NCBI RefSeq assembly: GCF_900187385.1
Contig: NZ_FYEY01000001.1
Span: 7,006,001 to 7,070,000, forward strand
Length of the DNA stretch: 64,000 bases
Direction of reading: 5' to 3'
Source: Streptomyces sp. 2114.4
GTDB lineage: Bacteria; Actinomycetota; Actinomycetes; Streptomycetales; Streptomycetaceae
This document shows positions 34,269-42,882 of this stretch, piece after piece. Below the pieces are notes generated by a model. That model had not been told where the DNA came from. It saw only the letters and a list, made by a program, of their open reading frames with translations, and ran no database searches. Made by a program: the position numbers and the translations under genes. How positions within the stretch are numbered: the stretch's first letter is position 1; every line of letters begins with the position of its first letter.

Positions 34269-34625
34269 TCAGCCCCCTAGCCGGCCCAGTTTCCTTGCGA
34301 CGTTCCTGTTCAACTGCTCGCGCCACCGGTCGCGATGGCTCCGGGCCCCTTCTCCGCCGGTCAGCGCCACGCAGAAGCCATTGATGTCGTCGCCGAGCAC
34401 CTCGTGAACGCTCTGCCCCTCCGCCGCTGTTTCTTCGAGCAGCCCCAGGACGCCGTCAAGAATCGGCATCAGGTTGCGACCCGTGAAGTCCGAGTGGGGG
34501 GAGAGGTGAACCTTGATCTGTTCCCACGCCGCCCGATAGTCGGCCGGCAGTGCCTCGGCCCGGGCTTCGAACGCCTTGCAGTCCCTCGTGAGGTCGCTGC
34601 CCGTAATGGTCTCCCAGAAGTTCAT
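34269..34625 (-). CDS. DUF1048 protein (first copy)
   Basis: A 118-residue DUF1048 protein: MNFWETITGSDLTRDCKAFE, a LPADYRAAWEQIKVHL helix and HEVLGDDINGFCVALTG. The ATG overlaps the PadR stop by 4 bases (ATGA), so the two are coupled. The motif DDxxxFC is shared with the second copy. A forked C-terminal tail rich in Arg is present only here. It may bind the PadR protein or its ligand; that is inferred only from gene order. Confidence 0.88.
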   Translation of the reverse strand: MNFWETITGSDLTRDCKAFEARAEALPADYRAAWEQIKVHLSPHSDFTGRNLMPILDGVLGLLEETAAEGQSVHEVLGDDINGFCVALTGGEGARSHRDRWREQLNRNVARKLGRLGG

Positions 34626-34948
34626 CGCCCGCCCTCCTTGAGCATGTCGATTCGTGAGGAGAGGTACTCCCATTTCGCCCAGAACTTCGCGAGTTCTTGG
34701 CGCCCTGCGTCGTTGAGCGCGAAGAACTTGCGCGGTGGACCCAATCCGGACGGTCGTTTCGTCACCTGGACGAGCCCGTTCCTCTCCAGTCGCACCAAGA
34801 TGGTGTAGATCGTCCCCTCGACGACGTCGGTGAAGCCGAGTTCGTTCAGCCGACGCGTGATGGCGTACCCGTAGGTCTCCTCGCTGCCGATGATGTGCAG
34901 CACGCAGCCCTCAAGCGTGCCCTTCAGCATCTCCGTCAGATCGTCCAT
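34622..34948 (-). CDS. PadR-family transcriptional regulator
   Basis: A 108-residue winged-helix repressor: LKGTLEGCVLHIIGSEETYG, GYAITRRLNELGF, VEGTIYTILVRLERNGLV and GPPRKFFALNDAGR, the standard PadR core with a short C-terminal dimer helix. The ATG at 34948 is the family start. It heads the three-gene operon with two DUF1048 genes. PadR members usually repress their own operon and release DNA when they bind a ligand; a dyad sits 34 bases upstream of its start. Confidence 0.93.
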   Translation of the reverse strand: MDDLTEMLKGTLEGCVLHIIGSEETYGYAITRRLNELGFTDVVEGTIYTILVRLERNGLVQVTKRPSGLGPPRKFFALNDAGRQELAKFWAKWEYLSSRIDMLKEGGR

Positions 34949-34973
34949 CGCCGGTCCTCTTCGGTTCTCCTGG

Positions 34974-35007
34974 GTACTGCGTAGCACCGAGTACTGCTAC
35001 AAAGTAC
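34974..35007 (-). promoter_or_regulatory. Candidate PadR operator
   Basis: TAGCA (34982-34986) and TGCTA (34995-34999) form a dyad, and GTACTGC occurs as a direct repeat at 34974 and 34991, with another GTAC at 35004. The region lies directly upstream of padR and is locally AT-rich. Confidence 0.5.
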
Positions 35008-35062
35008 CACGGAGTAGCGGGTCAAGCGCCCGGCAAGCGGCGGCAGGCGGCCGTGCCCGCCG

Positions 35063-35959
35063 TCAGTAACGGGTGAGGGCCGTCGGCCCGTGCGCCGTGC
35101 CGAGGGCGATGTGCGGGTGTGCGGACGGCCGGATCCAGGACAGGATTCGTGCCATGGACCCGGCCGGTACGGAGACACAGCCGGCCGTGGCGCCCTTCCC
35201 GTTGACATGGAGGAAGATCCCGGCGCCGCGGCCGTGCACCGGACGGTGGTAGTTGAAGCCGATCACCAGGGCCCGGGCGTACTGCGTGGGATAGTCCGCC
35301 AGCCGTTCGGACTCACCCGCCGCGCAGTCCGGCGGCAGCGGCGCCACCCAGCGGTTGTAGGAGGCGGAGGCGTTGTCCTCGCACCACCAGGAGTCCGCGC
35401 CGGCCCGGCGGTACGGCGCGCCGGTGCCGGGCGGCGGCGGGGCGGTCCCGAAGGCGAACGGCAGGTCGTACAGCCCGGTCGGGGTGGTCGAGGTGCCCTG
35501 CACCCGGGTACTGCCCTCGGTCAGCCCGCCGGCCCCGAAGCGGGCCGGCGCCCAACCCTCCTGCCGCCAGCGGCCGTTGCGCCGCTGCCACCACCGCACG
35601 GTCCCGGTGGTGGAGCGAGTCGTGGGCGCACGGGCGGTGATCAGTTGCTCGCCGCCGCCGGTGTCGGCCATGAGGACGGGCAGGGGGATGTGGTGGACGG
35701 GAAGGGGCGCATGGTGGACGGGAGCGGTGGCGGACGCGTCGGCCGCCGGGGCGGCCGCGGCGAGCGCGAGCAGCGCCAGGGCGAGCCCGGACAGCGACGC
35801 GGCGGCCCGGCCCCGGGACCGGACCGCGACCCGCACCCTCCCTACGGTCCGGACCCTCCGCTCCGTCCGGACCCTCCGCGCCGCCCGCACCATGCGCCCG
35901 GCCGCGGCCGGGCTCCCGCCCGTCACCAGGCGCGTCATCCTCGTACGCATCATGGGCAT
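35063..35959 (-). CDS. L,D-transpeptidase-like secreted protein
   Basis: A 298-residue exported protein. An Arg-rich N terminus precedes a hydrophobic helix (about residues 55-75) that acts as a long signal or anchor. The catalytic YkuD-like region near the end has H251 and C261 in FLHVNGKGATAGCVSV. The usual SHGC is replaced by TAGC, a form I know in actinobacterial members. L,D-transpeptidases make 3-3 crosslinks in peptidoglycan; whether this variant does is not known. The ATG at 35959 and one at 35953 are both possible starts. The gene stands alone. Confidence 0.8.
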   Translation of the reverse strand: MPMMRTRMTRLVTGGSPAAAGRMVRAARRVRTERRVRTVGRVRVAVRSRGRAAASLSGLALALLALAAAAPAADASATAPVHHAPLPVHHIPLPVLMADTGGGEQLITARAPTTRSTTGTVRWWQRRNGRWRQEGWAPARFGAGGLTEGSTRVQGTSTTPTGLYDLPFAFGTAPPPPGTGAPYRRAGADSWWCEDNASASYNRWVAPLPPDCAAGESERLADYPTQYARALVIGFNYHRPVHGRGAGIFLHVNGKGATAGCVSVPAGSMARILSWIRPSAHPHIALGTAHGPTALTRY

Positions 35960-36136
35960 GACCGCAATCTAGAGCGCGAAAGGCCCGCCCGGCGCCGCCC
36001 GATCAGGTCATATACGCCGCCCCCGGGCCGTGCGCAACCCGTCCGAGGCAATCCGCCGTGCGCGGGGGCCATGGACGGGCGAAACTCGGGTACGGGGGCT
36101 CATGTGCCACTAGCCATCTCAGTCTGGAGGCCCACC

Positions 36137-36367
36137 GTGCAGCGGCAACCGCATACGCGCAGTGAGCGCACGCTCGACCGCGATCCGCAGCCCACGCCCC
36201 CGGATCCGGGAGGCCCGCCGCCCGTCCCGGACCCGCTTCCCGGCCCACCGAGCCCGCCTGGGCAACCGGATCCCATTCCGCCGGAGCCGTCGCCGATACC
36301 CCGTCCGCCCGGACCCGATCCCGATCCGGTCCCGGAGCCGTCCCCGCAGCCGTCGCCGCTCTCCTAG
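36137..36367 (+). CDS. Small proline-rich protein
   Basis: A 76-residue protein, about 40 percent Pro, with Asp, Gly and Ser: repeats of the type PDPxPGPP and EPSP. No membrane or signal segment. A GGAGG 6 bases before the GTG at 36137 strongly marks the start. I do not recognise a function; such proteins are disordered and may act as wall-associated or spacer proteins. It is 73 bases before the SSADH gene with a GGGGTACCCC palindrome between. Confidence 0.6.
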   Translation: MQRQPHTRSERTLDRDPQPTPPDPGGPPPVPDPLPGPPSPPGQPDPIPPEPSPIPRPPGPDPDPVPEPSPQPSPLS

Positions 36368-36440
36368 GAGAGCCGCCCGGGCCTGTCGCCCCCTTCACCG
36401 GGGGTACCCCGCTCCCGCACCCACCAAGGAGGTGCTGATC

Positions 36441-37838
36441 ATGGCCATCGCCACGGTCAACCCGGCCACCGGCGAGACCCTGAAGACCTTCGACGCCCTC
36501 AACGAGGGTGAGATCGAAGATCATCTGGTTCGGGCGGACCAGGCCTTCCAGGAGCACCGCACCACCAGCTTCGGCTACCGCAGGGAGCGGATGCTCGCGG
36601 CCGCCGACCTGCTCGATGCCGACCAGGACGGCATCGCCCGCACCATGACCACCGAGATGGGCAAACCGCTGGCCCAGGCGCGTGCGGAGGCGGCGAAGTG
36701 CGCCAAGACCATGCGCTGGTACGCCCACCACGCCGAGGCGCTGCTCGCCGACGAGCACCCCGATCCGGCCGATGTGAGCGACTCCGGCGCGATCCGTGCC
36801 GTGGTGCGCTACCGCCCCCTCGGCCCCGTCCTCGCGGTGATGCCCTGGAACTTCCCGCTCTGGCAGGTCGTACGGTTCGCCGCGCCCGCCCTGATGGCGG
36901 GCAACACCGGGCTGCTCAAGCACGCCTCGAACGTGCCGCAGACCGCGCTCTACCTGGAGGAGCTTTTCCGGCGCGCCGGTTTCCCCGAGGGGTGTTTCCA
37001 GACCCTGCTGGTCGGGTCCGGCGCGGTCGAGGACATCCTGCGTGACCCGCGGGTGGTCGCCGCCACGCTGACCGGCAGCGAACCGGCCGGCCGCGCGGTG
37101 GCGTCCATCGCCGGTGACGAGGTCAAGAAGACCGTCCTCGAACTCGGCGGCAGCGACCCCTTCCTCGTCCTGCCCTCCGCCGACCTCGACAAGGCGGTCC
37201 GCGTCGCGGTCACCGCCCGTGTCCAGAACAACGGACAGTCGTGTATCGCGGCCAAACGGTTCCTGGTGCACCAGGACATCTACGACGCCTTCGCCGAGCG
37301 GTTCACCGCCCGCATGGCCGCGCTGACCGTCGGCGACCCGATGGACGAGCACACCGACATCGGACCGCTCTCCAGCGAACAGGGCCGCTCCGACCTGGAG
37401 GAGCTTGTCGACGACGCGGTCCACCAGGGCGCCACCGCACTGTGCGGCGGCCGGCGGCCACCCGAGCACAGCGCCGGCTGGTTCTACGAGCCGACCGTGC
37501 TGTCCGGCATCACCGAGGGGATGCGCATCCACCACGAGGAGGCGTTCGGCCCGGTCGCCACGCTCTACCGCGTCGCCGACCTCGACGAGGCGGTGCGCCT
37601 CGCCAACGACACCCCGTTCGGCCTCAGTTCCAACGCCTGGACCCGGGACCCCGAGGAACAGCAGCGCCTCGCCCGCGACATCGAGGCCGGCGGTGTCTTC
37701 TTCAACGGGATGACCGCCTCCCACCCGGGCCTTCCCTTCGGCGGGGCCAAGCGTTCCGGCTACGGGCGGGAGCTGTCCGGGCACGGCATCCGGGAGTTCT
37801 GCAATATGACGACGCTGTGGTATGGGCCGGAGGAGTGA
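36441..37838 (+). CDS. gabD: NADP-dependent succinate-semialdehyde dehydrogenase
   Basis: A 465-residue aldehyde dehydrogenase. The catalytic Cys is residue 268 in NNGQSCIAAKRF, the general base is Glu234 in LELGGSDPF, and the cofactor segment is MPWNFPLWQ. The C terminus reads GGAKRSGYGRELSGHGIREF as in NADP-dependent succinate-semialdehyde dehydrogenases (YneI/Sad-like, SSADH). It would turn succinic semialdehyde from GABA into succinate. AAGGAGG lies at a good distance before the ATG at 36441. A GABA-type permease gene occurs 10 kb away (47960-49411), but no link is shown. Confidence 0.88.
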   Translation: MAIATVNPATGETLKTFDALNEGEIEDHLVRADQAFQEHRTTSFGYRRERMLAAADLLDADQDGIARTMTTEMGKPLAQARAEAAKCAKTMRWYAHHAEALLADEHPDPADVSDSGAIRAVVRYRPLGPVLAVMPWNFPLWQVVRFAAPALMAGNTGLLKHASNVPQTALYLEELFRRAGFPEGCFQTLLVGSGAVEDILRDPRVVAATLTGSEPAGRAVASIAGDEVKKTVLELGGSDPFLVLPSADLDKAVRVAVTARVQNNGQSCIAAKRFLVHQDIYDAFAERFTARMAALTVGDPMDEHTDIGPLSSEQGRSDLEELVDDAVHQGATALCGGRRPPEHSAGWFYEPTVLSGITEGMRIHHEEAFGPVATLYRVADLDEAVRLANDTPFGLSSNAWTRDPEEQQRLARDIEAGGVFFNGMTASHPGLPFGGAKRSGYGRELSGHGIREFCNMTTLWYGPEE

Positions 37839-38265
37839 CCCGGCGGCTGAGGAATGAGCCGGAGCCGGCGGAATGACCCGGTACCGGAGGAGCGAGCCGG
37901 CACCGCGGGAATGAGTCGGAAACCTGGCCCGGCACCTGAGAGCTGAGCCGGTGCCGGGACCTGAGGCAGGAACCCGGGTCGGCGCCGCAAACCCCGAGCC
38001 GCAAACCCCGAGCCGCGAACCTGAGCCGGTGACAGAAGACCGAGCCGGGTGGCGGAAACGGTCGCCCCGGGAGGGCGCATGTGCCGGAGCGGTTTGCGTC
38101 ATGGACGTGAAGGTGTACGTTCCGGTCAGGTCGAGTCGGCCAACGGCCAGGTTGGTCGGCTCGGCCACTGCCGGGCCTCATGTGGAGGCTCATTCCCCGG
38201 ATCCAGCAGATGAGTTGACGGGCCGTCATCCTGCCGGGTTCACCGCTCCGGGGCGGGCCCGGTGT
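37839..38265. other. 427-base gap with degenerate GC-rich repeats
   Basis: No gene is visible between the SSADH and SpoIIE genes, which converge here. The first 200 bases contain many loose copies of GAGCCGG/GAATGAG, and 14-base units (GCCGCAAACCCCGA, twice, then a variant) at about 37984-38025. Weak inverted repeats such as GTACCGG/CCGGTACC are present. The rest holds nothing I can identify. Confidence 0.7.
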
Positions 38266-40410
38266 TCACCACACCGCCTCCTGGCCGTCCGGTACCGCGA
38301 ACTCACACCACAGTGCCTTGCCCGCGCCGCGCGGTTCGGCGCCCCATTCGTCCGCCAGCGCCTCGACCAGCATCAGCCCGCGTCCGGAGGTGGCGGTCTC
38401 GCCGGGGCTGCGCCGCCGCGGCCACCGGCTGGAACGGTCCTCGACCTCCAGCCGGATCCGGCGCGGGGTGCCCGGCAGGAGCTCCATGGAGACCAGGGCG
38501 CCGCTCTCGGTGTGGGTCAGTGCGTTGGCGATCAGCTCGGAGGCGGCGACCTCGATGTTGTGCATGACGGCGCCCGCCCGCCACTGGTCCAGCGTCCGGC
38601 GCAGCGCGGAGCGGACCTCCGCGGTGCCCGACGGGTCGGCCTGATGGACGTGCAGCCGCAGCCGCGGGGTGGTGACGGCACCGGAACCGGGCAGCCGGTG
38701 CAGGAGCAGGAGGGCCATGTCGTCCTCGGAGCCGGGGTCGGCCCACAGATGGTCCGAGAGCCGGTCGGCAAGCGCCTCCAGGTCCGTGGGCCCGGTGCGG
38801 ACCGCCGCGGACAGCGCGTCGATACCGCGGGAGATGTCCTGGCCGGGCTGTTCGACCAGGCCGTCGGTGCACAGCAGCAGCGTCGACCCGGGCTCCAGGA
38901 ACAGCTGGGTCTCCGGGAAGTGGTCGTGCCCGAAGACCGTGGCCAGGCCGAGCGGCAGCCCACCGCGGACCTCGGGCCAGTCGATGTGCCGGGAGCTGTT
39001 GCTGATCAGCGGGCCGAGGTGGCCGGCCCGCGCGAGGTGCAGCGCTCCCGATTCCATATCGGCCTGGATGTACGTGCAGGTCGCGAACCGCTCGGTGTCC
39101 AGCTCCGCGAGGAACCGGGACGCCCGTACCAGCACGGTCTCCGGTGAGTGCCCCTCGCTGGCGTAAGCCCGCAGGGCGATCCGCAGCTGGCCCATCACGG
39201 CGGCCGCATGGGTGTCGTGGCCCTGTACGTCGCCCACCACCAGTCCGGTCCGCCCCTGGGGCAGTGCGATCACGTCGTACCAGTCGCCGCCGATGTCCCG
39301 CCCGACGCTCGCCGGGTGGTAGCGGACGGTGACCGCGCCGCCTTCGATGGGCGGGAGCCGGCGCGGCAGCATCGTCGCCTGCAGCCCCGTCGCGAACTCC
39401 CGCTCCTGGTCGAAGAGGGTCGCCCGCTGCACCGACTGCGCGACGACACCGGCCAGCGCCAGTGCCAGGTTCCTGGCCTCCGGCGATTGCACCGCCGGCT
39501 CGGCGTTGAACAGCCCCAGTGCCCCGATGACGGCGTTCTGCGCGACCAGCGGCAAAAACGCCGCGCTGCCCGCGGGGAGCACCCCGGTGTACGGGCGCAG
39601 TCGCGGGAAGCGGGCGATCAGCTCGCCGCGGGTGCTGAGGAAGATGGGGCGCCGCGAGCGCGCCGCGTCCGCCAGCGGCAGGGTGTCGTCGAGCCGCGAG
39701 GTCATCATGTTGTCGGGCACCTCGCCCTCCAGCCCGGCGGTGGCGATGACCTCGAACCGGTCGTTCGTGACCAGGCCGAGGACCAGCCCGTCCGCGCCGA
39801 ACCGCCGGGCGCCGCCGGGGCCGGTGAGCACCCGGGTCACGTCCTTGACCGACAGCGCACGGGCCAGCGCTGCGGTGGTCTGCTGCACCATCACCGTCTG
39901 CCGCTGCCGCTCCTGCTGGAGCGAGCGCAGCAGCGCGGAGTCCGCCAGTTCGCTGGTCGCCTCCCGGACGATGCCGATGACCCGGTACGGCACCCCGTCC
40001 GCGGTGTGCAGAATCCGGCCCTGGGAGTGCGTCCAGCGCTGGGTGCCGTCGCGGCACTGGACCCGGAAGTAGGCGCCGTAGGACGAGTGGCCGTCCAGCA
40101 GGGCCTGGGAAAGCGCCTCGTCCAGCCGCCGGCCCTCCGCCGGCGGCACCCGCGTGACCAGGGACGCCGGCGCGCCGTCGTATTCGTCCGGGCGCAGATC
40201 GAAGACGTCCATGGCACCGGGGTCCAGATCCATGAAGCCGCGGTCCAGGTTCCAGTCGAAGGTGCCCATCCGGTTGAGCGAGAGCCGTTCGCGCAGTCCG
40301 ATCGGCTCATGGCGCGACACCGCGGGCGCGTCCTCCTCGACGAGGCGCCAGTCCCGGTTGGACCGGGGGTCGTAGCCCTCGTCGAACGGGTGCGGGGGGA
40401 CGTCGGTCAT
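38266..40410 (-). CDS. PAS-GAF-SpoIIE phosphatase with C-terminal HATPase domain (paralogue)
   Basis: A 714-residue paralogue of the 26577-28640 protein with the same four domains in order: PAS (FDWNLDRGFMDLDPGAMDVF, about residues 50-160), GAF (about 185-340), SpoIIE/PP2C (about 350-570, with GGDWYDVIALPQG, VGDVQGHDTHAA and SEDDMALLLLHR) and HATPase (about 580-710, ASELIANALTHTESG). Both paralogues have GHD where many family members have GHG. The ATG at 40410 is the best start; the frame stays open upstream through a region of short repeats and has no strong ribosome site. It probably acts in a partner-switching cascade, but no anti-sigma or antagonist gene is near. Confidence 0.87.
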   Translation of the reverse strand: MTDVPPHPFDEGYDPRSNRDWRLVEEDAPAVSRHEPIGLRERLSLNRMGTFDWNLDRGFMDLDPGAMDVFDLRPDEYDGAPASLVTRVPPAEGRRLDEALSQALLDGHSSYGAYFRVQCRDGTQRWTHSQGRILHTADGVPYRVIGIVREATSELADSALLRSLQQERQRQTVMVQQTTAALARALSVKDVTRVLTGPGGARRFGADGLVLGLVTNDRFEVIATAGLEGEVPDNMMTSRLDDTLPLADAARSRRPIFLSTRGELIARFPRLRPYTGVLPAGSAAFLPLVAQNAVIGALGLFNAEPAVQSPEARNLALALAGVVAQSVQRATLFDQEREFATGLQATMLPRRLPPIEGGAVTVRYHPASVGRDIGGDWYDVIALPQGRTGLVVGDVQGHDTHAAAVMGQLRIALRAYASEGHSPETVLVRASRFLAELDTERFATCTYIQADMESGALHLARAGHLGPLISNSSRHIDWPEVRGGLPLGLATVFGHDHFPETQLFLEPGSTLLLCTDGLVEQPGQDISRGIDALSAAVRTGPTDLEALADRLSDHLWADPGSEDDMALLLLHRLPGSGAVTTPRLRLHVHQADPSGTAEVRSALRRTLDQWRAGAVMHNIEVAASELIANALTHTESGALVSMELLPGTPRRIRLEVEDRSSRWPRRRSPGETATSGRGLMLVEALADEWGAEPRGAGKALWCEFAVPDGQEAVW

Positions 40411-40800
40411 GGCGTGCCACGTCTGGGGGCCGGGCGGCGCGGGACCTCCACACACATGCGTCGCAGGACCTCCGGGTGCGTGCGTCGCAGAACCTCCGCA
40501 CGCGCGCGTCCGCGGCATCGGCGCATCGCGGCAGCAGCCGGCGACGCCGGGCCGAGCCTGCCTCGTGCCCACGGTCGCGGGCCGTTGACCGGGGCCGATA
40601 TCCACCGGAACGCGGCCATGCGCTCACCCTAGGCGCGGGCCGGAAGCCCCGCATGTCCGGTGCTCCGGATGCCGTCCAGGGGGACGGAAGAGGGGGACGC
40701 GCCCGGTGGGCACCCGGCCGGCGTCCGGTCCCGCACAGCCGCCGTCCGGTCCCGTCCGGTGAGCCGTCCCGGGCAGGCCCCCCGGGACGGCCCCCGGCTC
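40411..40800. other. 390-base gap upstream of the SpoIIE paralogue, with 24-base repeats
   Basis: No convincing gene. Bases 40451-40505 hold two tandem copies of a 24-base unit (TGCGTCGCAGGACCTCCGGG and four more bases, then a variant) and a partial third. If the downstream frame is extended, they would encode an 8-residue repeat GGxATH. The rest carries the terminator of the phosphoesterase gene and short repeats of GTCCGGTCCCG at 40724-40760. Confidence 0.6.
40763..40791 (-). terminator. Terminator of the phosphoesterase gene
   Basis: Perfect 11-base arms (40763-40773, 40781-40791) with a 7-base loop, 10 bases beyond the stop codon. Confidence 0.8.
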
Positions 40801-42021
40801 TCAGGCGGGTGCCGGCACCGACGCGACCGGCCGGGTCTGCCGGGCGCGGTGCCGCAGAGTGGCCTTCCGCGTGGCCACGTCGACCGTGTACGCATCGATG
40901 GTCAGCCGCGCGCCGGACACCTTCAGGACCATGAACCCGTGGTCGGAGAAGTTCTGCCAGGCCGCCGGGTTGTGGAAGTGCGCCGTGCCGTCCTCCGTCT
41001 TGGCCGACGCACCGCACACCACCTGCCGGGTGCCGCCCGTACGGGCCGTGGGCTCCAGGATCTGCAGCGTGTGGTCGTGGCCGGACAGGATCAGATCGGC
41101 CCGTCCGCACACCACCTTCTCGTACATGTCCTTCAGGTGGACACCGCTGGTGTAGTTCCCGATCTCGAAACCGTCATAGGAACCGGCGCTGCCGTGCTTG
41201 CCGTTGTTGAGGTACGGGTGGTGTCCGATCACCACCTTCCAGCGGGCCCGCGAGGCCCGCAGCGCACCGTCCAGCCAGCTTCGCTGCTCGCGCATGTACG
41301 GTCCGTCCCACCGGTAGTGGGGGTCGAGCTGGGCGACGTACGACGACCACGGGATGGTGTCGATCGCGAAGAACTCCACCAGCGGCTCGGCGGCCGGCAG
41401 CGGCACGCTGTAGTAGCGGCTCGGCATGTACCAGCGCCGTGAGGTGGCGGCATAGGCGACCTCGCGGTCACCGCGCGAGGGGTCACCGCCGCTGCCGGGG
41501 ATCAGCCCCGAGCAGTCGTGGTTGCCCAGCACCATCAGCCAGGGCACATCGATGCCGCTGTTCGGCTTCTCGAACTTGTCCTGGAATTCGGAATCATCAT
41601 CGGACTCCGGGCCGTTCTCATAAATATTGTCGCCGAGACCCACCGCGAGGCCGATGCCCTCGGCCTTGCAGACATCCCGCGCGGCGGACGCCACCGCATA
41701 CTGCGCCTCGTCCCCCGTCCCCGCGTCACCGGTGACCAGAATCGCGAACTCGCCGTCACCGTTGGGGTGTTCGGGGAACGGGAAGGCCCCGGGGGGCCGA
41801 CGGCGGGGCGCGGCGGACGCGGGCGACTGGCCCGGCGACGGCAATACCGCGAGCGCCGCACCGGCCATCGCACCGCCCAGCAGGGTCCGCCGGTTCACCC
41901 ACTGCGGAACGCGCCCCGTCGTACGCACCGGCGTCCCCCCGGCCGTCGCCGCCGAGCCGGTCCGCAGCCACTCCCGCTCGGTCATGTCCGCCTGCGGCGG
42001 GATCATTTCGTCTTCACACAT
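40801..42021 (-). CDS. Exported metallophosphoesterase, purple acid phosphatase-like
   Basis: A 406-residue exported phosphoesterase. The N terminus carries a twin-arginine signal (NRRTLLGGAMAGAALAV). The metal motifs follow in order: GDAGTG, LGDNIYENG, LGNHDCSG, GHHPYLNNG and SGHDHTLQIL, matching the five blocks of calcineurin-like and purple acid phosphatases. It should release phosphate from organic esters outside the cell. The ATG at 42021 gives a usual distance to the Tat motif. No PHO box was recognised. The gene is single. Confidence 0.9.
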   Translation of the reverse strand: MCEDEMIPPQADMTEREWLRTGSAATAGGTPVRTTGRVPQWVNRRTLLGGAMAGAALAVLPSPGQSPASAAPRRRPPGAFPFPEHPNGDGEFAILVTGDAGTGDEAQYAVASAARDVCKAEGIGLAVGLGDNIYENGPESDDDSEFQDKFEKPNSGIDVPWLMVLGNHDCSGLIPGSGGDPSRGDREVAYAATSRRWYMPSRYYSVPLPAAEPLVEFFAIDTIPWSSYVAQLDPHYRWDGPYMREQRSWLDGALRASRARWKVVIGHHPYLNNGKHGSAGSYDGFEIGNYTSGVHLKDMYEKVVCGRADLILSGHDHTLQILEPTARTGGTRQVVCGASAKTEDGTAHFHNPAAWQNFSDHGFMVLKVSGARLTIDAYTVDVATRKATLRHRARQTRPVASVPAPA

Positions 42022-42244
42022 GCCTGGTTTTCTTTCACGACCGGCAGAGGTGATGGTGACGAAATGATGAAGCCGGGGTGGACGTATGGCGATCACGAGT
42101 TCTGCGGCTACGCACCGGTAACAAAGCGTATTCCAGGGGCCATCAGGCGGTGAGCGGATCGCCGGACCAGACGGTGAGAGCGTGCACCGGCCGCCGTGAG
42201 GGGGAGGCCCGGACCTCTCCCGGCAGTGCGGGTTCAGTGCACCC

Positions 42245-42751
42245 TCACGGGTTCGCCAGGCGCCGGAGCGTCCGGCCCAGGTGGCGCGCGTACCGGCGCT
42301 GGAACACGGGTACCAGCGGGCCGGCGAGCCGGGTGACCGCCCGGGCGGGCCGGCTGAAGGCGGTCACGGTGAACCACACCGATCCGTCCGGACGCAGCTC
42401 GGCGACGAACGCCTCCTCGCCGCACTCGGGATGCCCCTTCCTCGCCCCGTACCCGAAGCCGATCCGGTCCTCCTCGGTGACCGTCCACACCACGCTGCAC
42501 GGCGCCCGCAGCCGGAACGGGCCGATACCCAGCGACACCTCGACGCCCACCCCCGGCGCGGCCCGCGGGGCATCGCACCGGATGCGGGCACCGGCCGCGC
42601 GATGCATCCGGAAGCTGGTGATCGCCTCGCCCGCCGCGCCGAGCACCGCCGGCCCGCGGCCGATCCGCAGCTCCTCGTGGAGGTGGTGGTAGCCGGGCGG
42701 CAGAGGAGTGCGCAGAGTGCCGCCCTGCTCGGGGTAGTTCAGGTCGGTCAT
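42245..42751 (-). CDS. DUF1990 family protein
   Basis: A 168-residue DUF1990 protein: MTDLNYPEQGGTLRTPLPPG, the central GIGPFRLRAPCSVVW and the late GFGYGARKGHPECGEEAFVA and SRPARAVTRLAGPLVPVFQR. The fold is a small alpha/beta barrel; the function is not known, and the family is found widely in actinobacteria and plants. No membrane part. Tandem 21-base repeats lie 90-130 bases upstream of its ATG. Confidence 0.9.
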   Translation of the reverse strand: MTDLNYPEQGGTLRTPLPPGYHHLHEELRIGRGPAVLGAAGEAITSFRMHRAAGARIRCDAPRAAPGVGVEVSLGIGPFRLRAPCSVVWTVTEEDRIGFGYGARKGHPECGEEAFVAELRPDGSVWFTVTAFSRPARAVTRLAGPLVPVFQRRYARHLGRTLRRLANP

Positions 42752-42840
42752 GGGACGGGCTCCTCGGGGGCGGACGACGGGCGGACGGACGAGTGACGGG
42801 CGGGCGGGGGAGGCGACGGTGATGCGGAGAACCGTAAGCG

Positions 42841-42882
42841 AGACGGTGCTGCGAGGACCGTAGACGGTGCTGCGAGGACCGT
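42841..42882. repeat. Two exact 21-base tandem repeats upstream of the DUF1990 gene
   Basis: AGACGGTGCTGCGAGGACCG plus T, twice without a gap (42841-42861, 42862-42882). They lie 90-131 bases upstream of the DUF1990 start and could be paired regulator sites. Loose copies of CCCCTGACTCCCGTC follow at about 42975-43045. Confidence 0.75.

Noticed and set aside
35090-36136. A plus-strand frame of 425 codons running into the small proline-rich protein.
   Set aside because: Most of it is antisense to the L,D-transpeptidase-like gene. Only the part from 36137 has its own ribosome site.
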